Positions 17,537 through 27,601 of a stretch of 64,000 bases of DNA are shown in pieces. Location: positions 62,001 through 126,000 of the forward strand of contig NZ_MVFY01000008.1 of the NCBI RefSeq assembly GCF_002042885.1, in the 5' to 3' direction. How positions within the stretch are numbered: the first letter of the stretch is position 1; the number at the start of each line of letters is the position of its first letter. The DNA is from Citrobacter portucalensis. GTDB taxonomy: Bacteria > Pseudomonadota > Gammaproteobacteria > Enterobacterales > Enterobacteriaceae. The notes beneath the pieces were generated by a model that searched no databases, was not told where the DNA came from, and worked only from the letters and a program-made list of their open reading frames with translations. The position numbers were made by a program, and so were the translations under genes.

Positions 17537-17571
17537 GCGCCTGCTTCGGCAACAAATCCGAATGCAGGCGC
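17537..17571. terminator. Bidirectional hairpin between convergent rclR and cusA
   Basis: GCGCCTGC (17537-17544) pairs with GCAGGCGC (17564-17571), extended inward by TTCGG/CCGAA with a one-base bulge. It lies in the 55 bp between two convergent stop codons. The T tract is weak, so efficiency is uncertain. Confidence 0.65.
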
Positions 17572-17587
17572 GCGCTTTAGAGCATTA

Positions 17588-20500
17588 TTATTGACCGCGG
17601 TGTCTGTGCAGCCACATCAGCTTATACGCAGCCGGAATAATGAATAGCGACAGCAATGGTGCGGTGATCATGCCGCCAATCATCGGCGCGGCTATGCGGC
17701 TCATGACTTCTGAGCCTGCTCCCGTCCCCCACAAGATAGGTAACAGACCCGCGATAATCACCGCCACGGTCATCGCTTTTGGCCGCACGCGCAGCACGGC
17801 ACCGTGATATAACGCTTCATCCAGCTTGTCCGCCGTAAAGGTTTGCGGATTTTCCAGCGCGGGTTCGGCTTCAATAGCGTGACGCAAGTACATCAGCATC
17901 ACCACGCCAAACTCCGCAGCAACACCTGCCAGGGCGATAAATCCGGTTCCGGTTGCAACCGACATATGGAACCCCATCCAGTAAAGGAACCAGATACCGC
18001 CCACCAGCGCAAAAGGCACACTGGTGATAATCAGCAGCGCTTCGCCAAAGCGACGGAAGGCCAGATAAAGCAATACGAAGATAATCATCAGCGTCATTGG
18101 CACCATCAACTTGAGCTTATGGCTGGCGCGCTCAAGCAGCTCGAATTGCCCTGAAAACGCCACGCTGGTCCCAGGCTTTAACTGGACCTTTTCAGCAATA
18201 GCCTTTTTCAGATCGTTTACCACTGAGACCATGTCACGATCTCGGGCGTCGATGTAAATCCAACTGGTTGGTCGCGCATCTTCGGTTTTCAGCATCGAAG
18301 GCCCCGAAACCACCGTCACATCGGCGACATCCGCCAGCGTAATTTGCTGTTTCATGGGCGTCAGAATCGGCAGATTACGCAATGCTTCCGGGCTATCACG
18401 ATAGCTCTGCGCATAGCGCAGGTTGATAGGATAGCGTGCAATCCCTTCCACCGTTTCGCCCACCATTGCCCCTCCTACTGCTGAGGTCACAAACAGCTGC
18501 ACAGCACCTACGGTCATGCCGTACCGGGCCGCTTTTTCACGATTAATATCTACGTTGAGATAGCGTCCGCCCACCAGACGCTCGGCCAGCGCCGAAGAGA
18601 CACCCGGCACGGTTCTGGCCACCTCTTCAATTTGCTCCGCCGTGGCGTCGATATCTGCCAGAATATTACCCGACACCTTAATGCCAATTGGGCTTTTGAT
18701 CCCCGTAGAGAGCATGTCGATACGGTTACGAATCGGCGGAACCCACAGATTCGCCAGCCCCGGCAAGCGTACGGTTTTGTCCAGCTCGGCGATGATTTTG
18801 TCCATCGTCATCCCCGGACGCCACTGGTCCTGCGGCTTCAGTTGGATCGTCGTTTCAACCATTTCCAGCGGTGCGGAGTCTGTTGCGGTTTCTGCCTTAC
18901 CGGTTTTACCAAACACGCGCGCCACTTCCGGAACGGTCATGATCAGCTTGTCGGTTTTTTGCAGCATGTCCGCTGCCTGCGCCGCTGAGATCCCCGGCAA
19001 TGTCGAAGGCATATACAGCAGATCGCCTTCGTTAATCTGCGGCAGGAATTCACCACCGACTTTATTCAGCGGGTAGACAACCGTCAGTATTGAAAGCACC
19101 GCCACCAGAATGGTGGTCTTGGGCCAGTGCAACACCTTCAGCAACAACGGATGGTAAATACGGATCAGAAAACGGTTAAGCGGGTTGCTACTTTCGGCCG
19201 GTATTTTTCCACGGATCCAGAATCCCATCAGGATCGGAATAACCACAATCGCCAGAAATGCCGCCCCTGCCATGGCATACGTTTTGGTGAACGCCAGCGG
19301 GCCAAACAGTCGCCCTTCTTGCCCCTCAAGCGTGAAAATGGGGATAAACGACAACGTGATGATCAACAGGCTGATGAACAATGCCGGGCCGACTTCTACC
19401 GAGGCGTCAGTAATAACCTTCCAGCGCGTTGCGTTATCGAGCTTTTCATTCGGATGCTGATGCCCCCACTCTTCCAGCCGCTTATGGGCGTTTTCAATCA
19501 TCACGATTGCGGCATCAACCATCGCCCCGACGGCAATGGCAATTCCCCCTAGCGACATGATGTTGGCGTTCAAACCCTGGAAATGCATCACGATAAACGC
19601 GATACACAGCCCCAGCGGCAAGGAAATAATCGCCACCAGCGCCGAACGCAGATGCCACAGGAACAGTGCGCACACCAGCGCCACGACGATAAACTCTTCC
19701 AGCAGCTTGTAGCTGAGGTTATCAATGGCGCGATCGATGAGCTGACTGCGATCGTATGTTGTAACTACCTCTACGCCTTCCGGCAGGCTGCTTTTCAGCG
19801 TGTCGAGTTTGGCTTTAACGGCAGAGATCACCTCACGCGCATTTTTACCGGAACGCAGGATAACCACCCCGCCCGCGACTTCGCCTTCGCCATTCAGTTC
19901 GGCGATCCCACGGCGCATTTCCGGTCCAATCTGTACGCGCGCCACATCGCGCAGGTAAACAGGTACACCGTCGGCCCCTGTTTTCAGGACGATGTTATTG
20001 AAATCATCGAGCGTTTGCAGATATCCACTGGCGCGGACCATATATTCCGCTTCAGCCATCTCAACAGATGAGCCGCCCGCTTCCTGATTCGACGTATCCA
20101 GCGCCGATTTCACGTCCGCCAGGCTGATGCCATATTGCGTCAGCTTCATCGGATCGATAACGACCTGATACTGTTTAACCACGCCGCCTACCGAAGCGAC
20201 CTCCGCCACGTTAGGAATCGTTTTTAACTCATACTTTAAAAACCAGTCCTGAAGAGAGCGTAATTCCGCCAGATCATGTTTCCCACTGCGATCCACCAGC
20301 GCGTACTCAAATATCCAGCCGACGCCCGTGGCGTCCGGTCCCATTTCCGCGCTAACGCCAGCCGGTAATTTTCCCTGAACCTGGTTGAGATACTCCAGTA
20401 CGCGCGAGCGCGCCCAGTAAGGATCGGTACCATCTTCGAAAATGACGTACACGTAGGAATCACCAAACTGCGAGAAACCGCGCACGGTTTTCGCACCCGG

Positions 20501-20728
20501 TACCGACAGCATGGTGGTGGTCAGCGGGTAGGTCACCTGATTTTCAACAATTTGCGGCGCCTGCCCCGGATAACTGGTTTTGACGATCACCTGAACATCA
20601 GAGAGATCGGGCAGCGCATCAACCGGCGTATTGATGATGGTCCAGGTTCCCCAGACGCTAAGAAACAGCGCCCCCATCATCACCAGAAAACGGTTTGCCA
20701 CCGAACGACGGATAATCCATTCAATCAT
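17588..20728 (-). CDS. cusA: CusA/SilA, RND heavy-metal efflux pump
   Basis: 1046 residues (E. coli CusA has 1047). It starts [14 protein letters not shown], with the N-terminal RND helix, a large periplasmic loop, an internal helix bundle, a second periplasmic loop and the C-terminal bundle. Methionines expected at the Cu(I)/Ag(I) site are present in the contexts [15 protein letters not shown] and RIDMLSTG. The pump resides in the inner membrane, joins CusB and CusC in a tripartite complex, and exports Cu(I)/Ag(I) from periplasm and cytoplasm using the proton gradient. It lies 11 bp after cusB, as last gene of cusCFBA. Silver-specific SilA cannot be excluded without alignment. Confidence 0.96.
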   Translation of the reverse strand: MIEWIIRRSVANRFLVMMGALFLSVWGTWTIINTPVDALPDLSDVQVIVKTSYPGQAPQIVENQVTYPLTTTMLSVPGAKTVRGFSQFGDSYVYVIFEDGTDPYWARSRVLEYLNQVQGKLPAGVSAEMGPDATGVGWIFEYALVDRSGKHDLAELRSLQDWFLKYELKTIPNVAEVASVGGVVKQYQVVIDPMKLTQYGISLADVKSALDTSNQEAGGSSVEMAEAEYMVRASGYLQTLDDFNNIVLKTGADGVPVYLRDVARVQIGPEMRRGIAELNGEGEVAGGVVILRSGKNAREVISAVKAKLDTLKSSLPEGVEVVTTYDRSQLIDRAIDNLSYKLLEEFIVVALVCALFLWHLRSALVAIISLPLGLCIAFIVMHFQGLNANIMSLGGIAIAVGAMVDAAIVMIENAHKRLEEWGHQHPNEKLDNATRWKVITDASVEVGPALFISLLIITLSFIPIFTLEGQEGRLFGPLAFTKTYAMAGAAFLAIVVIPILMGFWIRGKIPAESSNPLNRFLIRIYHPLLLKVLHWPKTTILVAVLSILTVVYPLNKVGGEFLPQINEGDLLYMPSTLPGISAAQAADMLQKTDKLIMTVPEVARVFGKTGKAETATDSAPLEMVETTIQLKPQDQWRPGMTMDKIIAELDKTVRLPGLANLWVPPIRNRIDMLSTGIKSPIGIKVSGNILADIDATAEQIEEVARTVPGVSSALAERLVGGRYLNVDINREKAARYGMTVGAVQLFVTSAVGGAMVGETVEGIARYPINLRYAQSYRDSPEALRNLPILTPMKQQITLADVADVTVVSGPSMLKTEDARPTSWIYIDARDRDMVSVVNDLKKAIAEKVQLKPGTSVAFSGQFELLERASHKLKLMVPMTLMIIFVLLYLAFRRFGEALLIITSVPFALVGGIWFLYWMGFHMSVATGTGFIALAGVAAEFGVVMLMYLRHAIEAEPALENPQTFTADKLDEALYHGAVLRVRPKAMTVAVIIAGLLPILWGTGAGSEVMSRIAAPMIGGMITAPLLSLFIIPAAYKLMWLHRHRGQ

Positions 20729-20739
20729 TTATCATGTCC

Positions 20740-22032
20740 TCAGTGTGAATGGGTCGCCTGGGCTGGCATGGCGGCTGCGTCTTGCGCCTTACTGTTCTGG
20801 GCGCGCATACGGTCCAGTGCGCCAGAGATATTCGCTTCGGAATCAATCAGGAACAGGCCACTGGACACCACTTTTTCGCCTTCGGTCAGGCCGGAGCGGA
20901 TAGCCGTCAGCCCCTGGGATTCATGGAATACCGCAACCTGTTTCGGCACAAATCGGCCTTCGTTATCAACGGTGATGACCCGCTGCTCGGTACCCGTATC
21001 AATCAGTGCTTTAGACGGGATCAGCAGCATTGGCTCGCTTTGTGTTTTCAGTTGCAGGTAAGCATTCATCCCGGGCTTGAGCGCCTCGTCAGGGTTATCG
21101 ACCTGTAAACGGAGCTGGAGCGTACGCGTGGTAGCATCAACGCTTGGTAAGATACTCCACTTGCTGATGGTGAAAGGCTTATCCGGCCAGGCGGGCACGG
21201 TGATGGTAAACTGCGAGGCATCTTTAATCAGCCAGGCGATAGATTCCGGGACCGACGCGCTAACCCATACCGGGTCCATACCCTGAATTTTCGCGACCAC
21301 ATTGTCTTTGGAAATGTTCATACCGGTACGCAAATCGAATGCGGTGATCACCCCATCGATAGGCGCTTTCAGGGTAAAGCGAGTCTGAATTTTACGCGTC
21401 GATTTTAAGCGCTGGATATCTGCTTCAGGCATTCCAGCCAGACGTAATCTCTCCAGAATCCCTTCCACCTGCGTCGCGCTACCGCCCGTTTCCCGCAGCA
21501 ATAAATATTCGCTCTGCGCCTCAACCCAATCAGGAATAGTCAGGTCGATCAGCGGCGAACCCTTCTTAATTTTGTCCCCCACGGTCAGCGGGTAAACCTT
21601 CTCGATAAAGCCCGCAGAGCGTGCCTGGACAATAACAAACTGGTATTCGTTATAACTAACGTTGGCCGGGAAAGTTTGCGCGTAGTGCAGTGGTCCACGA
21701 CGCACAGGCTCTGTTTTCAGACCCAGGTTCTGGGTCTGTGTAGGATCGATGCGCACGCCAGGCGATGACGCGTTCGCGGTCTCTTCATCGGCATATTTCG
21801 GGATCAGATCCATATCCATAAACGGCGATTTACCCGGTTTATCAAAGCGCGTGTTCGGATACATGGGGTCATACCAGAACAACACTTTTCTGGCTTCTTT
21901 TTGCTGAACTGGCCCGGCTACAGACGATATTTTTGCCGATGAATAATAAGTATAAACACCGACAGAAATAATCCCGCCGGCAATCATGCTACCGAGAATA
22001 AGCGCGGTATTTTTAATATTTAAAGACGCCAT
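20740..22032 (-). CDS. cusB: CusB/SilB, periplasmic adaptor of the efflux pump
   Basis: 430 residues from MASLNIKNTALILG, the start matching the family; longer readings upstream lack homology. An N-terminal membrane anchor or signal is followed by the heavy-metal-binding segment with KVLFWYDPMYPNTRFDKPGK and PFMDMDLIPKY. Its three conserved Met residues receive Cu(I)/Ag(I) from CusF. Barrel-sandwich, hairpin and beta-barrel domains follow, as in membrane-fusion proteins. The C-terminus is His-containing (ATHSH). It bridges CusA and CusC. An upstream ATG at 22044 would add four residues (MEIT). Confidence 0.95.
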   Translation of the reverse strand: MASLNIKNTALILGSMIAGGIISVGVYTYYSSAKISSVAGPVQQKEARKVLFWYDPMYPNTRFDKPGKSPFMDMDLIPKYADEETANASSPGVRIDPTQTQNLGLKTEPVRRGPLHYAQTFPANVSYNEYQFVIVQARSAGFIEKVYPLTVGDKIKKGSPLIDLTIPDWVEAQSEYLLLRETGGSATQVEGILERLRLAGMPEADIQRLKSTRKIQTRFTLKAPIDGVITAFDLRTGMNISKDNVVAKIQGMDPVWVSASVPESIAWLIKDASQFTITVPAWPDKPFTISKWSILPSVDATTRTLQLRLQVDNPDEALKPGMNAYLQLKTQSEPMLLIPSKALIDTGTEQRVITVDNEGRFVPKQVAVFHESQGLTAIRSGLTEGEKVVSSGLFLIDSEANISGALDRMRAQNSKAQDAAAMPAQATHSH

Positions 22033-22107
22033 AGTGATTTCCATTGCGCGATAGTCTCGCCCGCGTTCGCAAAACCCGGGCAAGAATAAAAGAGACCAGC
22101 GAGAACG

Positions 22108-22455
22108 TTATTTACTGATGTGAATATCGCGTAACACAGAGAGATTTCCCTGCTGAACAAACGTAAACGCGACCTTATCGCCTGGCTTAATATCATCAGC
22201 CTTCGTATCAGCAACCAGCGTAAAGCGCATCGTCATGGCCGGCCAGTTCACCGCTGGAATAGGGTCATGCTTAATCGTGATTTTTTTACTCTCCATATCA
22301 ACCGCTTCAATCACCCCGGTAGCGCTAATGAGTTGTTCCTGTTGAGCCGCTGGCTGCATATTCATCATCTCGCCATGCTGATTTTCATTGGCCTGGGCGT
22401 TAAACATAACCACAGAGAAAAGGCTAAACAGTACGGCTTTGGCGGTAGTATTCAT
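22108..22455 (-). CDS. cusF: CusF, periplasmic copper/silver chaperone
   Basis: 115 residues with a signal peptide (cleavage near NAQA-N). The mature OB-fold protein shows the metal site: His in KITIKHDP, Trp in NWPAM, and the two Met of AMTM, matching the H/W/M/M site of CusF. An extra Met/His-rich N-terminal stretch (HGEMMNMQ) is present. It delivers Cu(I)/Ag(I) to CusB. It lies 32 bp after cusC and 75 bp before cusB. Confidence 0.95.
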   Translation of the reverse strand: MNTTAKAVLFSLFSVVMFNAQANENQHGEMMNMQPAAQQEQLISATGVIEAVDMESKKITIKHDPIPAVNWPAMTMRFTLVADTKADDIKPGDKVAFTFVQQGNLSVLRDIHISK

Positions 22456-22487
22456 ACATCATGCTCCTGAAAAGTTAATATTAAGGA

Positions 22488-23870
22488 TTACTCCACCCAA
22501 CCGCCGCCTAAGGCAGCAAACAGTTTAATTTCATTAACCTGTTGGGCGTAATTAAGATCGAGCAGCGATTGCCGCGTAGCGAATAAAGAACGTTCTGCGT
22601 CTAATACTTCGATATAGCTAACTGCGCCATTCTGATAAAGCGCTCTGGCGCGCTGTAGTGTGATTTGCAATGAATCCAGATAACGCTGCTGCCCACTAAT
22701 TTGATCGGCAATGCTTTGGCGTAACACCAGTGCATCCGCCACTTCTTTAAACGCGTTCTGAATTTTTTGTTCGTAATTCACTACTGACTGTTGCTGGCGA
22801 ATTTCTGCCAGGTCGAGATTGGACTGATTACGTCCGGCGTTGAAGATTGGAATATCTATTTTGGGGACAAAATTCCACATGCCGCTGGAGGCATTAAATA
22901 AATTGGAAAGATCGCTACTGCTACTAGACACGGAACTGGTCAACGTTATCGACGGAAAAAATGCCGCCCGCGCAGCACCAATATTGGCATTTGCCGCCAA
23001 TAATCCGTGCTCAGCTTCCATAATATCCGGGCGCTGCAACAGTATTTGCGACGAAAGCGATGGCGGCAGCGTTACCGGTTTAATATCCCCACGGCTGCGC
23101 GCCTGGTCATCGGGTAATTTCCCGTATGTACCCAGCAACAGTTGCAGCGCGTTATTGGCCTGTGCCAACTCACCTTTACGCTTGGCAATTTCGCTACGCG
23201 TACTTTCAATCACGCCACGCGCTTGTTCCAACGCCAGTACGTTGGTGCTACCGGTTATCAGTTGCTTCTCTACAAAAGAGTAAGAGCGCTGGTAGTTTTG
23301 CAGCGTTTCTTCGGCAACTTGCAACTGCGCGTAAGCCAGACGCTGGTTGAAATAACTTTGTGACACGTTGGAAATTAATAAGATATGCACCGCCCGACGC
23401 GCCTCTTCGCTGGCGAAGAAGTTCTGCCGTTCGGCTTCACTCATATTTTTAAGCCGCCCAAAGAAATCCAGGTCGAAACTGAGATTGAGTCCAGCTTCGA
23501 ATTGACGATCGGTGCTGCTATCACCTTTTAATTTACCGCTGTAGGTACCGCTGGAGCCTGCCGTGATTTGCGGATAACGGTCAGCGTCCGTGACGCCATA
23601 CTGCGCTCGCGCTTCCTGAACCTTCAGCGTCGCCATGCGTAAATCGCGGTTATTGATCAGCGCCTCACCAATCAACGCCTTCACCTGGTCGTCAACAAAA
23701 AAGGTTCGCCACCCCGTGTCCTGGTATTCACCAGGAGCCGACACCAGGGAATTCTGGCTTAAAGAAAATTGCTGTGGCACCGGCAAGGCCGGGCGCTGAT
23801 AGTCCGGCGCCAATGAACAACCAGCGAGCACGAATATAGCGCTGAGAGTAAGAAGCTTAAATTTGCTCAT
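22488..23870 (-). CDS. cusC: CusC, outer-membrane efflux channel (TolC family lipoprotein)
   Basis: 460 residues. The lipoprotein signal ends in the lipobox LAGC (C18). Two outer-membrane efflux repeats follow, with family motifs such as PDYQRPALPVP near the N-terminus, DLRMATLKVQEARAQYG, and in the second repeat RPDIMEAEHGLLAANANIGA, then AAFFPSITL. It forms the trimeric channel for CusBA. First gene of the cus operon, divergent from cusR and under the CusR box at 23967. Confidence 0.95.
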   Translation of the reverse strand: MSKFKLLTLSAIFVLAGCSLAPDYQRPALPVPQQFSLSQNSLVSAPGEYQDTGWRTFFVDDQVKALIGEALINNRDLRMATLKVQEARAQYGVTDADRYPQITAGSSGTYSGKLKGDSSTDRQFEAGLNLSFDLDFFGRLKNMSEAERQNFFASEEARRAVHILLISNVSQSYFNQRLAYAQLQVAEETLQNYQRSYSFVEKQLITGSTNVLALEQARGVIESTRSEIAKRKGELAQANNALQLLLGTYGKLPDDQARSRGDIKPVTLPPSLSSQILLQRPDIMEAEHGLLAANANIGAARAAFFPSITLTSSVSSSSSDLSNLFNASSGMWNFVPKIDIPIFNAGRNQSNLDLAEIRQQQSVVNYEQKIQNAFKEVADALVLRQSIADQISGQQRYLDSLQITLQRARALYQNGAVSYIEVLDAERSLFATRQSLLDLNYAQQVNEIKLFAALGGGWVE

Positions 23871-23966
23871 AGTTCTTCTCGTCCTGACCGGACTGATGTC
23901 CCTAAAATAAGTAGGAATTTATAGTCTTGTACTTTAACGAAGTGACTCTGTTTAACCGGTGACAGG

Positions 23967-23988
23967 AAAATGACAAAACTGTCATTTT
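23967..23988. promoter_or_regulatory. CusR box between cusC and cusR
   Basis: AAAATGACA-4 nt-TGTCATTTT is a near-perfect palindrome differing at one position from the E. coli CusR box (AAAATGACAANNTTGTCATTTT, from memory). It lies 97 bp before cusC and 78 bp before cusR, so it can serve both divergent promoters. Confidence 0.92.
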
Positions 23989-24065
23989 CCCAATAACAGA
24001 TTGCTATCCGATCCCGCTTCCCTAGAATTGAAAGTCCGCACAACCAGTGCGAGAAGGAGAATGCG

Positions 24066-24749
24066 ATGAAGGTTTTGATAGTCGAAGATGAGAAAAAAAC
24101 CGGCGAATACCTGACGAAAGGCCTGACGGAAGCGGGTTTTGTTGTGGATTTAGCGGATAACGGCCTGAACGGGTATCACCTGGCGATGACCGGCGATTAC
24201 GACCTGCTCATACTCGACATCATGCTGCCGGATGTAAACGGCTGGGATATCGTGCGGATGCTGCGTTCCGCCAACAAAGGAATGCCCATTCTTCTCCTCA
24301 CCGCACTGGGTACCATTGAACATCGGGTTAAAGGTCTGGAATTGGGTGCTGATGATTACCTGGTTAAACCGTTTGCCTTCGCCGAACTGCTGGCACGGGT
24401 CAGAACGCTGCTGCGCCGGGGCGCTGCGGTGATTGTTGAAAGCCAGTTTCAGGTCGCGGATTTAATGGTCGATCTGGTCAGCAGGAAAGTCACCCGCAGC
24501 GGTACGCGCATCACCCTGACCAGCAAAGAGTTTACGCTGCTTGAGTTTTTCCTGCGCCATCAGGGGGAAGTTTTACCCCGCTCACTGATCGCCTCCCAGG
24601 TCTGGGATATGAATTTTGACAGCGATACTAATGCCATCGACGTCGCCGTTAAGCGTCTGCGCGCCAAAATTGATAACGATTTTGAGCCGAAACTGATTCA
24701 GACCGTGCGCGGTGTGGGATATATGCTTGAGGTTCCTGATGACCAGTAA
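24066..24749 (+). CDS. cusR: CusR, copper/silver response regulator (OmpR type)
   Basis: 227 residues. The receiver domain begins [16 protein letters not shown], with phosphoacceptor Asp in [15 protein letters not shown] and Lys in [10 protein letters not shown]. The OmpR/PhoB winged-helix domain ends ...[25 protein letters not shown] precedes the start. It overlaps cusS by 11 bp. It should bind the box at 23967 and probably the one at 26231. Confidence 0.96.
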   Translation: MKVLIVEDEKKTGEYLTKGLTEAGFVVDLADNGLNGYHLAMTGDYDLLILDIMLPDVNGWDIVRMLRSANKGMPILLLTALGTIEHRVKGLELGADDYLVKPFAFAELLARVRTLLRRGAAVIVESQFQVADLMVDLVSRKVTRSGTRITLTSKEFTLLEFFLRHQGEVLPRSLIASQVWDMNFDSDTNAIDVAVKRLRAKIDNDFEPKLIQTVRGVGYMLEVPDDQ

Positions 24750-26190
24750 ACGATGGCGGCGCCCTTTTTCACTGGCGACACGACTGACCTTTTTTATCAG
24801 CCTGGCGACAATTGCTTCATTTTTCGCCTTTGCATGGATAATGATCCACTCCGTGAAAGTCCACTTCGCCGAGCAGGACATCAACGATTTACAAGAGATT
24901 AGCGCCACGCTGGAGAGGATTATTAACCAACCCAACGAGCCAGAATCACGCCGCCTGGAAACGCTAAAAAATGTGGTGGCGGGTTATTCGAACGTCATTA
25001 TTTCTCTGGAAGATAACAACCAAAAGGCCATTTTCCATTCGCCCAATGCGCCGGATCTCCGGCAGTTTATCGCCAGTGCAAGGCCGGATAAAAATGCTCA
25101 TGCCAGCGATGTTTTTATTATCTCAGGCCCCACACTGCAAACCTCCAAACATATCCACGGACAGAAAACATCGTCTAACTGGCGAATGATTCGCCTGCCG
25201 GTAGGACAACTTGCCGATGGAAAACCAGCGTATACGCTGTATCTGGCATTATCGATCGACTTTCATCTGCACTATATTAACGATCTGAAAAACAAGCTGA
25301 TTATGACAGCATCGCTGATTAGCATGATGATTGTTTTTATCGTGTTGTTCGCCGTATACAAAGGTCATGAACCGATTCGTAACGTCAGTCGTCGCATCCA
25401 AAATATCACCTCGAAAGATCTCGATGTACGCCTCGATCCGCAAGCTGTTCCTATTGAACTGGAACAGCTGGTGAGTTCGTTTAATCATATGATCGAACGC
25501 ATCGAGGACGTATTTAAACGCCAGTCGAACTTCTCGGCGGATATTGCCCATGAGATCCGCACGCCCATAACTAACCTCGTCACCCAAACGGAAATTGCGC
25601 TCAGCCAGACCCGCAGCCAAAAAGAGCTGGAAGATGTGCTGTATTCTAATCTCGAAGAGTTTGGCCGTATGTCGAAGATGGTGAGTGATATGCTGTTTCT
25701 GGCGCAGGCGGATAACAATCAACTGATCCCAGAAAAAAAAGCGCTCAATCTGGCTGATGAGGTCGGTAAAGTGTTCGACTTTTTCGAAGCCTGGGCTGAA
25801 GAGCGTGAGGTTGGTTTACGGTTTGAAGGACGCGCATGCTGGGTTTCAGGCGACCCATTAATGTTACGCCGGGCAATGAGTAATCTGCTGTCAAATGCCA
25901 TGCGCTATACGCCAAAAGGCGAGTCGGTAACCGTGCGGGTGAAAGAGGCGGATGGCCAGGTGCAGATAGTCGTTGAGAATCCCGGAAACCCCATTCCCCC
26001 GCAACATCTTCCGCGACTCTTTGACCGCTTTTATCGAGTGGACCCTTCACGACAGCGTAAGGGCGAAGGCAGCGGCATTGGTCTGGCGATTGTGAAATCA
26101 ATTGTGACTGCCCATCAAGGAAAAGTCTCGGTGACTTCCGACCCTCATGCCACTCGCTTTATTCTGACGCTGCCCAAGCACGCGATTTAA
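24739..26190 (+). CDS. cusS: CusS, copper/silver sensor histidine kinase
   Basis: 483 residues from ATG 24739, which overlaps the cusR end. Transmembrane helix 1 ([20 protein letters not shown]), a periplasmic sensor of ~150 residues with several His and Met, transmembrane helix 2 ([15 protein letters not shown]), HAMP, and a HisKA domain with the H-box [14 protein letters not shown] are visible. An HATPase domain follows ([22 protein letters not shown]). It senses periplasmic Cu(I)/Ag(I) and phosphorylates CusR. Confidence 0.95.
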   Translation: MTSKRWRRPFSLATRLTFFISLATIASFFAFAWIMIHSVKVHFAEQDINDLQEISATLERIINQPNEPESRRLETLKNVVAGYSNVIISLEDNNQKAIFHSPNAPDLRQFIASARPDKNAHASDVFIISGPTLQTSKHIHGQKTSSNWRMIRLPVGQLADGKPAYTLYLALSIDFHLHYINDLKNKLIMTASLISMMIVFIVLFAVYKGHEPIRNVSRRIQNITSKDLDVRLDPQAVPIELEQLVSSFNHMIERIEDVFKRQSNFSADIAHEIRTPITNLVTQTEIALSQTRSQKELEDVLYSNLEEFGRMSKMVSDMLFLAQADNNQLIPEKKALNLADEVGKVFDFFEAWAEEREVGLRFEGRACWVSGDPLMLRRAMSNLLSNAMRYTPKGESVTVRVKEADGQVQIVVENPGNPIPPQHLPRLFDRFYRVDPSRQRKGEGSGIGLAIVKSIVTAHQGKVSVTSDPHATRFILTLPKHAI

Positions 26191-26230
26191 TTTATGGTGA
26201 TGACGCTTATACCCGTCATCACCTGTTGTC

Positions 26231-26244
26231 TGACACAACCGTCA
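26231..26244. promoter_or_regulatory. Candidate CusR-type box upstream of the silE-like gene
   Basis: TGACACAACCGTCA keeps the half-site geometry of the CusR box core (TGACA-4-TGTCA) with one mismatch. It is ~70 bp upstream of the silE-like start and ~35 bp before a possible -10 TATACT (26279-26284). Confidence 0.55.
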
Positions 26245-26312
26245 TAATCCTGTCACGCCACTGACAGCCCCTATTAATTATACTTTCTTCCGTAAACCCA
26301 AACAGGAGAAAT

Positions 26313-26642
26313 ATGATGAATAAGATGTCCTCTTTTTTAGCTATCGCGTTTTTTATTTCAGCTGGCGTTAATGCGGCAGAAACACCCAAAATGCATCAGC
26401 AGGCCGCAATGGCTCATGAAATGATGAATAACAGCGACGCTCCTGCACATCAACAAATGGCACAAGCACACGCCGCGCAGGCAAATAATTCATCGTCAAC
26501 ATCAACCAATGCGAAATCATTTTCACAAATGAATGAACATGAAAAAGCGATGGTTGTTCACCAATCGGTAAACAACGGCCATTCATTTGCTCATGAGGTA
26601 CAGGCCGAGCAGCACCGCGCGCAGATCTCCACTCAGGGGTAA
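26313..26642 (+). CDS. silE: SilE/PcoE-like periplasmic metal-binding protein
   Basis: 109 residues. A signal peptide (cleavage near VNAA) precedes a mature chain rich in His, Met, Gln and Ala, without Cys. Repeated HxxMA/HQQMA-type units (HQQAAMAHEMM, AHQQMAQAH) and the family segment FSQMNEHEKAMVVHQSVNNG are visible. These bind Cu/Ag in the periplasm by metal-induced folding. It directly follows cusRS, as pcoE and silE sit beside their two-component genes on resistance plasmids. AGGAG at 26304 favours the second ATG (26316, 7-nt spacing) over the first. The gene symbol reflects the family, not proven silver specificity. Confidence 0.85.
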   Translation: MMNKMSSFLAIAFFISAGVNAAETPKMHQQAAMAHEMMNNSDAPAHQQMAQAHAAQANNSSSTSTNAKSFSQMNEHEKAMVVHQSVNNGHSFAHEVQAEQHRAQISTQG

Positions 26643-27014
26643 AGACGAACTATATTGACAACGACATCCATAAATACGCGAAGTTTGAATATTGTGGACT
26701 ACTCTCCCCACGCGGGCCTGTTTATATACAAGCCCGCGCCCCACTTCATCGTTAATGTCAATATTAATAATTCATTAAATCCTTCTTCTAAAAGTAAATA
26801 CATCTTAGCTCTCTACCCGGATTGTATAAAATAAGTAAATAAACAGCTTATTATGTTGCGTATTACAGCATTCACCACCCCACCCTAATTATAAATTAGG
26901 ATTCCCCCTGGTATGCTTCATTAATATTTAATGGGAGACTGCCGTCGTCGTAAACATGACAGTCAAGAAGTTCGCATTCCTATAAATAAATTTAATGATG
27001 ATAGTGAGTAAAAA
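26643..27014. other. Intergenic region with two small inverted repeats
   Basis: 372 bp without a supported gene. A hairpin CGCGGGCCTG/CAAGCCCGCG (26711-26738) may end silE transcription but lacks a T run. A perfect 7-bp inverted repeat CCTAATT-ATA-AATTAGG (26884-26900) lies ~115 bp upstream of the next gene and could be an operator. Confidence 0.5.
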
Positions 27015-27518
27015 ATGAATAAACGTCTGCTAACCCTCCTGGTCCTTGGCCTGACAACTGCCACAACAGCATGTGCAATTACCCCGGCAATGCAGAAAAA
27101 GTATGAACGTTCAGGTTGTACGCAGATGAGTGAACTCAATGGCTGCGATGTGAATAAATCCTATCAGTGGAACCGCGATCATGGCTTTATTGAGAACAGT
27201 AACGGCCAGCAGAATCGTCATCATCATGGTGAAAAACAGCAAAATACCACTAACACGGATAACCACGATAATGCCGGTATTGATGGCAAATTCAGCGGAA
27301 ATTACGTGGCCAAATTTGCCAATGGTCAACGCAGCGTTGATATTCACGTCGAAGATTCCGGCGTTTACGTCAATGGTAATGAAGTGCGTGACGTAAATAC
27401 CTATAAGGATACGATGACCTTCCGCGTCGGTTATGCCACTTACACCATTAAAACAAATGGTCACGGTAGCTGGAATGACAGCGATGCAGGAAACGCAGGC
27501 AAAATTGTGCGTGAATAA
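27015..27518 (+). CDS. Exported protein of unknown function with a His-rich linker
   Basis: 167 residues. An N-terminal signal (MNKRLLTLLVLGLTTATTAC) ends in TTAC, a poor but possible lipobox, so it is either a lipoprotein or a secreted protein. The mature part has three Cys in all near the N-terminus (positions ~20, 35, 44), a His/Asn/Gln-rich linker (QNRHHHGEKQQNTTNTDNHD, ~residues 66-86), and a C-terminal ~75-residue beta-rich domain (FSGNYVAKFANGQRSVDIHV and on). I do not recognise the family. Position next to cus/silE and the His tract make a metal-related periplasmic role plausible but unproven. A hairpin follows the stop. Confidence 0.75.
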   Translation: MNKRLLTLLVLGLTTATTACAITPAMQKKYERSGCTQMSELNGCDVNKSYQWNRDHGFIENSNGQQNRHHHGEKQQNTTNTDNHDNAGIDGKFSGNYVAKFANGQRSVDIHVEDSGVYVNGNEVRDVNTYKDTMTFRVGYATYTIKTNGHGSWNDSDAGNAGKIVRE

Positions 27519-27532
27519 CGGATAACGCTAAA

Positions 27533-27554
27533 GAGCGCTGCGATCACAGCGCTC
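27533..27554. terminator. Hairpin after the His-linker gene
   Basis: GAGCGCTG, a 6-nt loop and CAGCGCTC form a perfect 8-bp stem 15 bp after the stop at 27518. Only a weak T/A stretch follows, so it may be a partial terminator. Confidence 0.5.
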
Positions 27555-27601
27555 TCAAAAGCGATGCATTACAGTATGCCGTTTTAATACGGGAGTCAGG
27601 C

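Noticed and set aside
18632-20071. Plus-strand open frames opposite cusA
   Set aside because: Mirror frames of the pump gene with His/Arg-rich low-information translation and no ribosome sites.
26251-26266. A second CusR box (TGTCACGCCACTGACA) just after the one at 26231
   Set aside because: The arms are TGTCA and TGACA in the reverse arrangement to the CusR box, so it was not called as a separate site.
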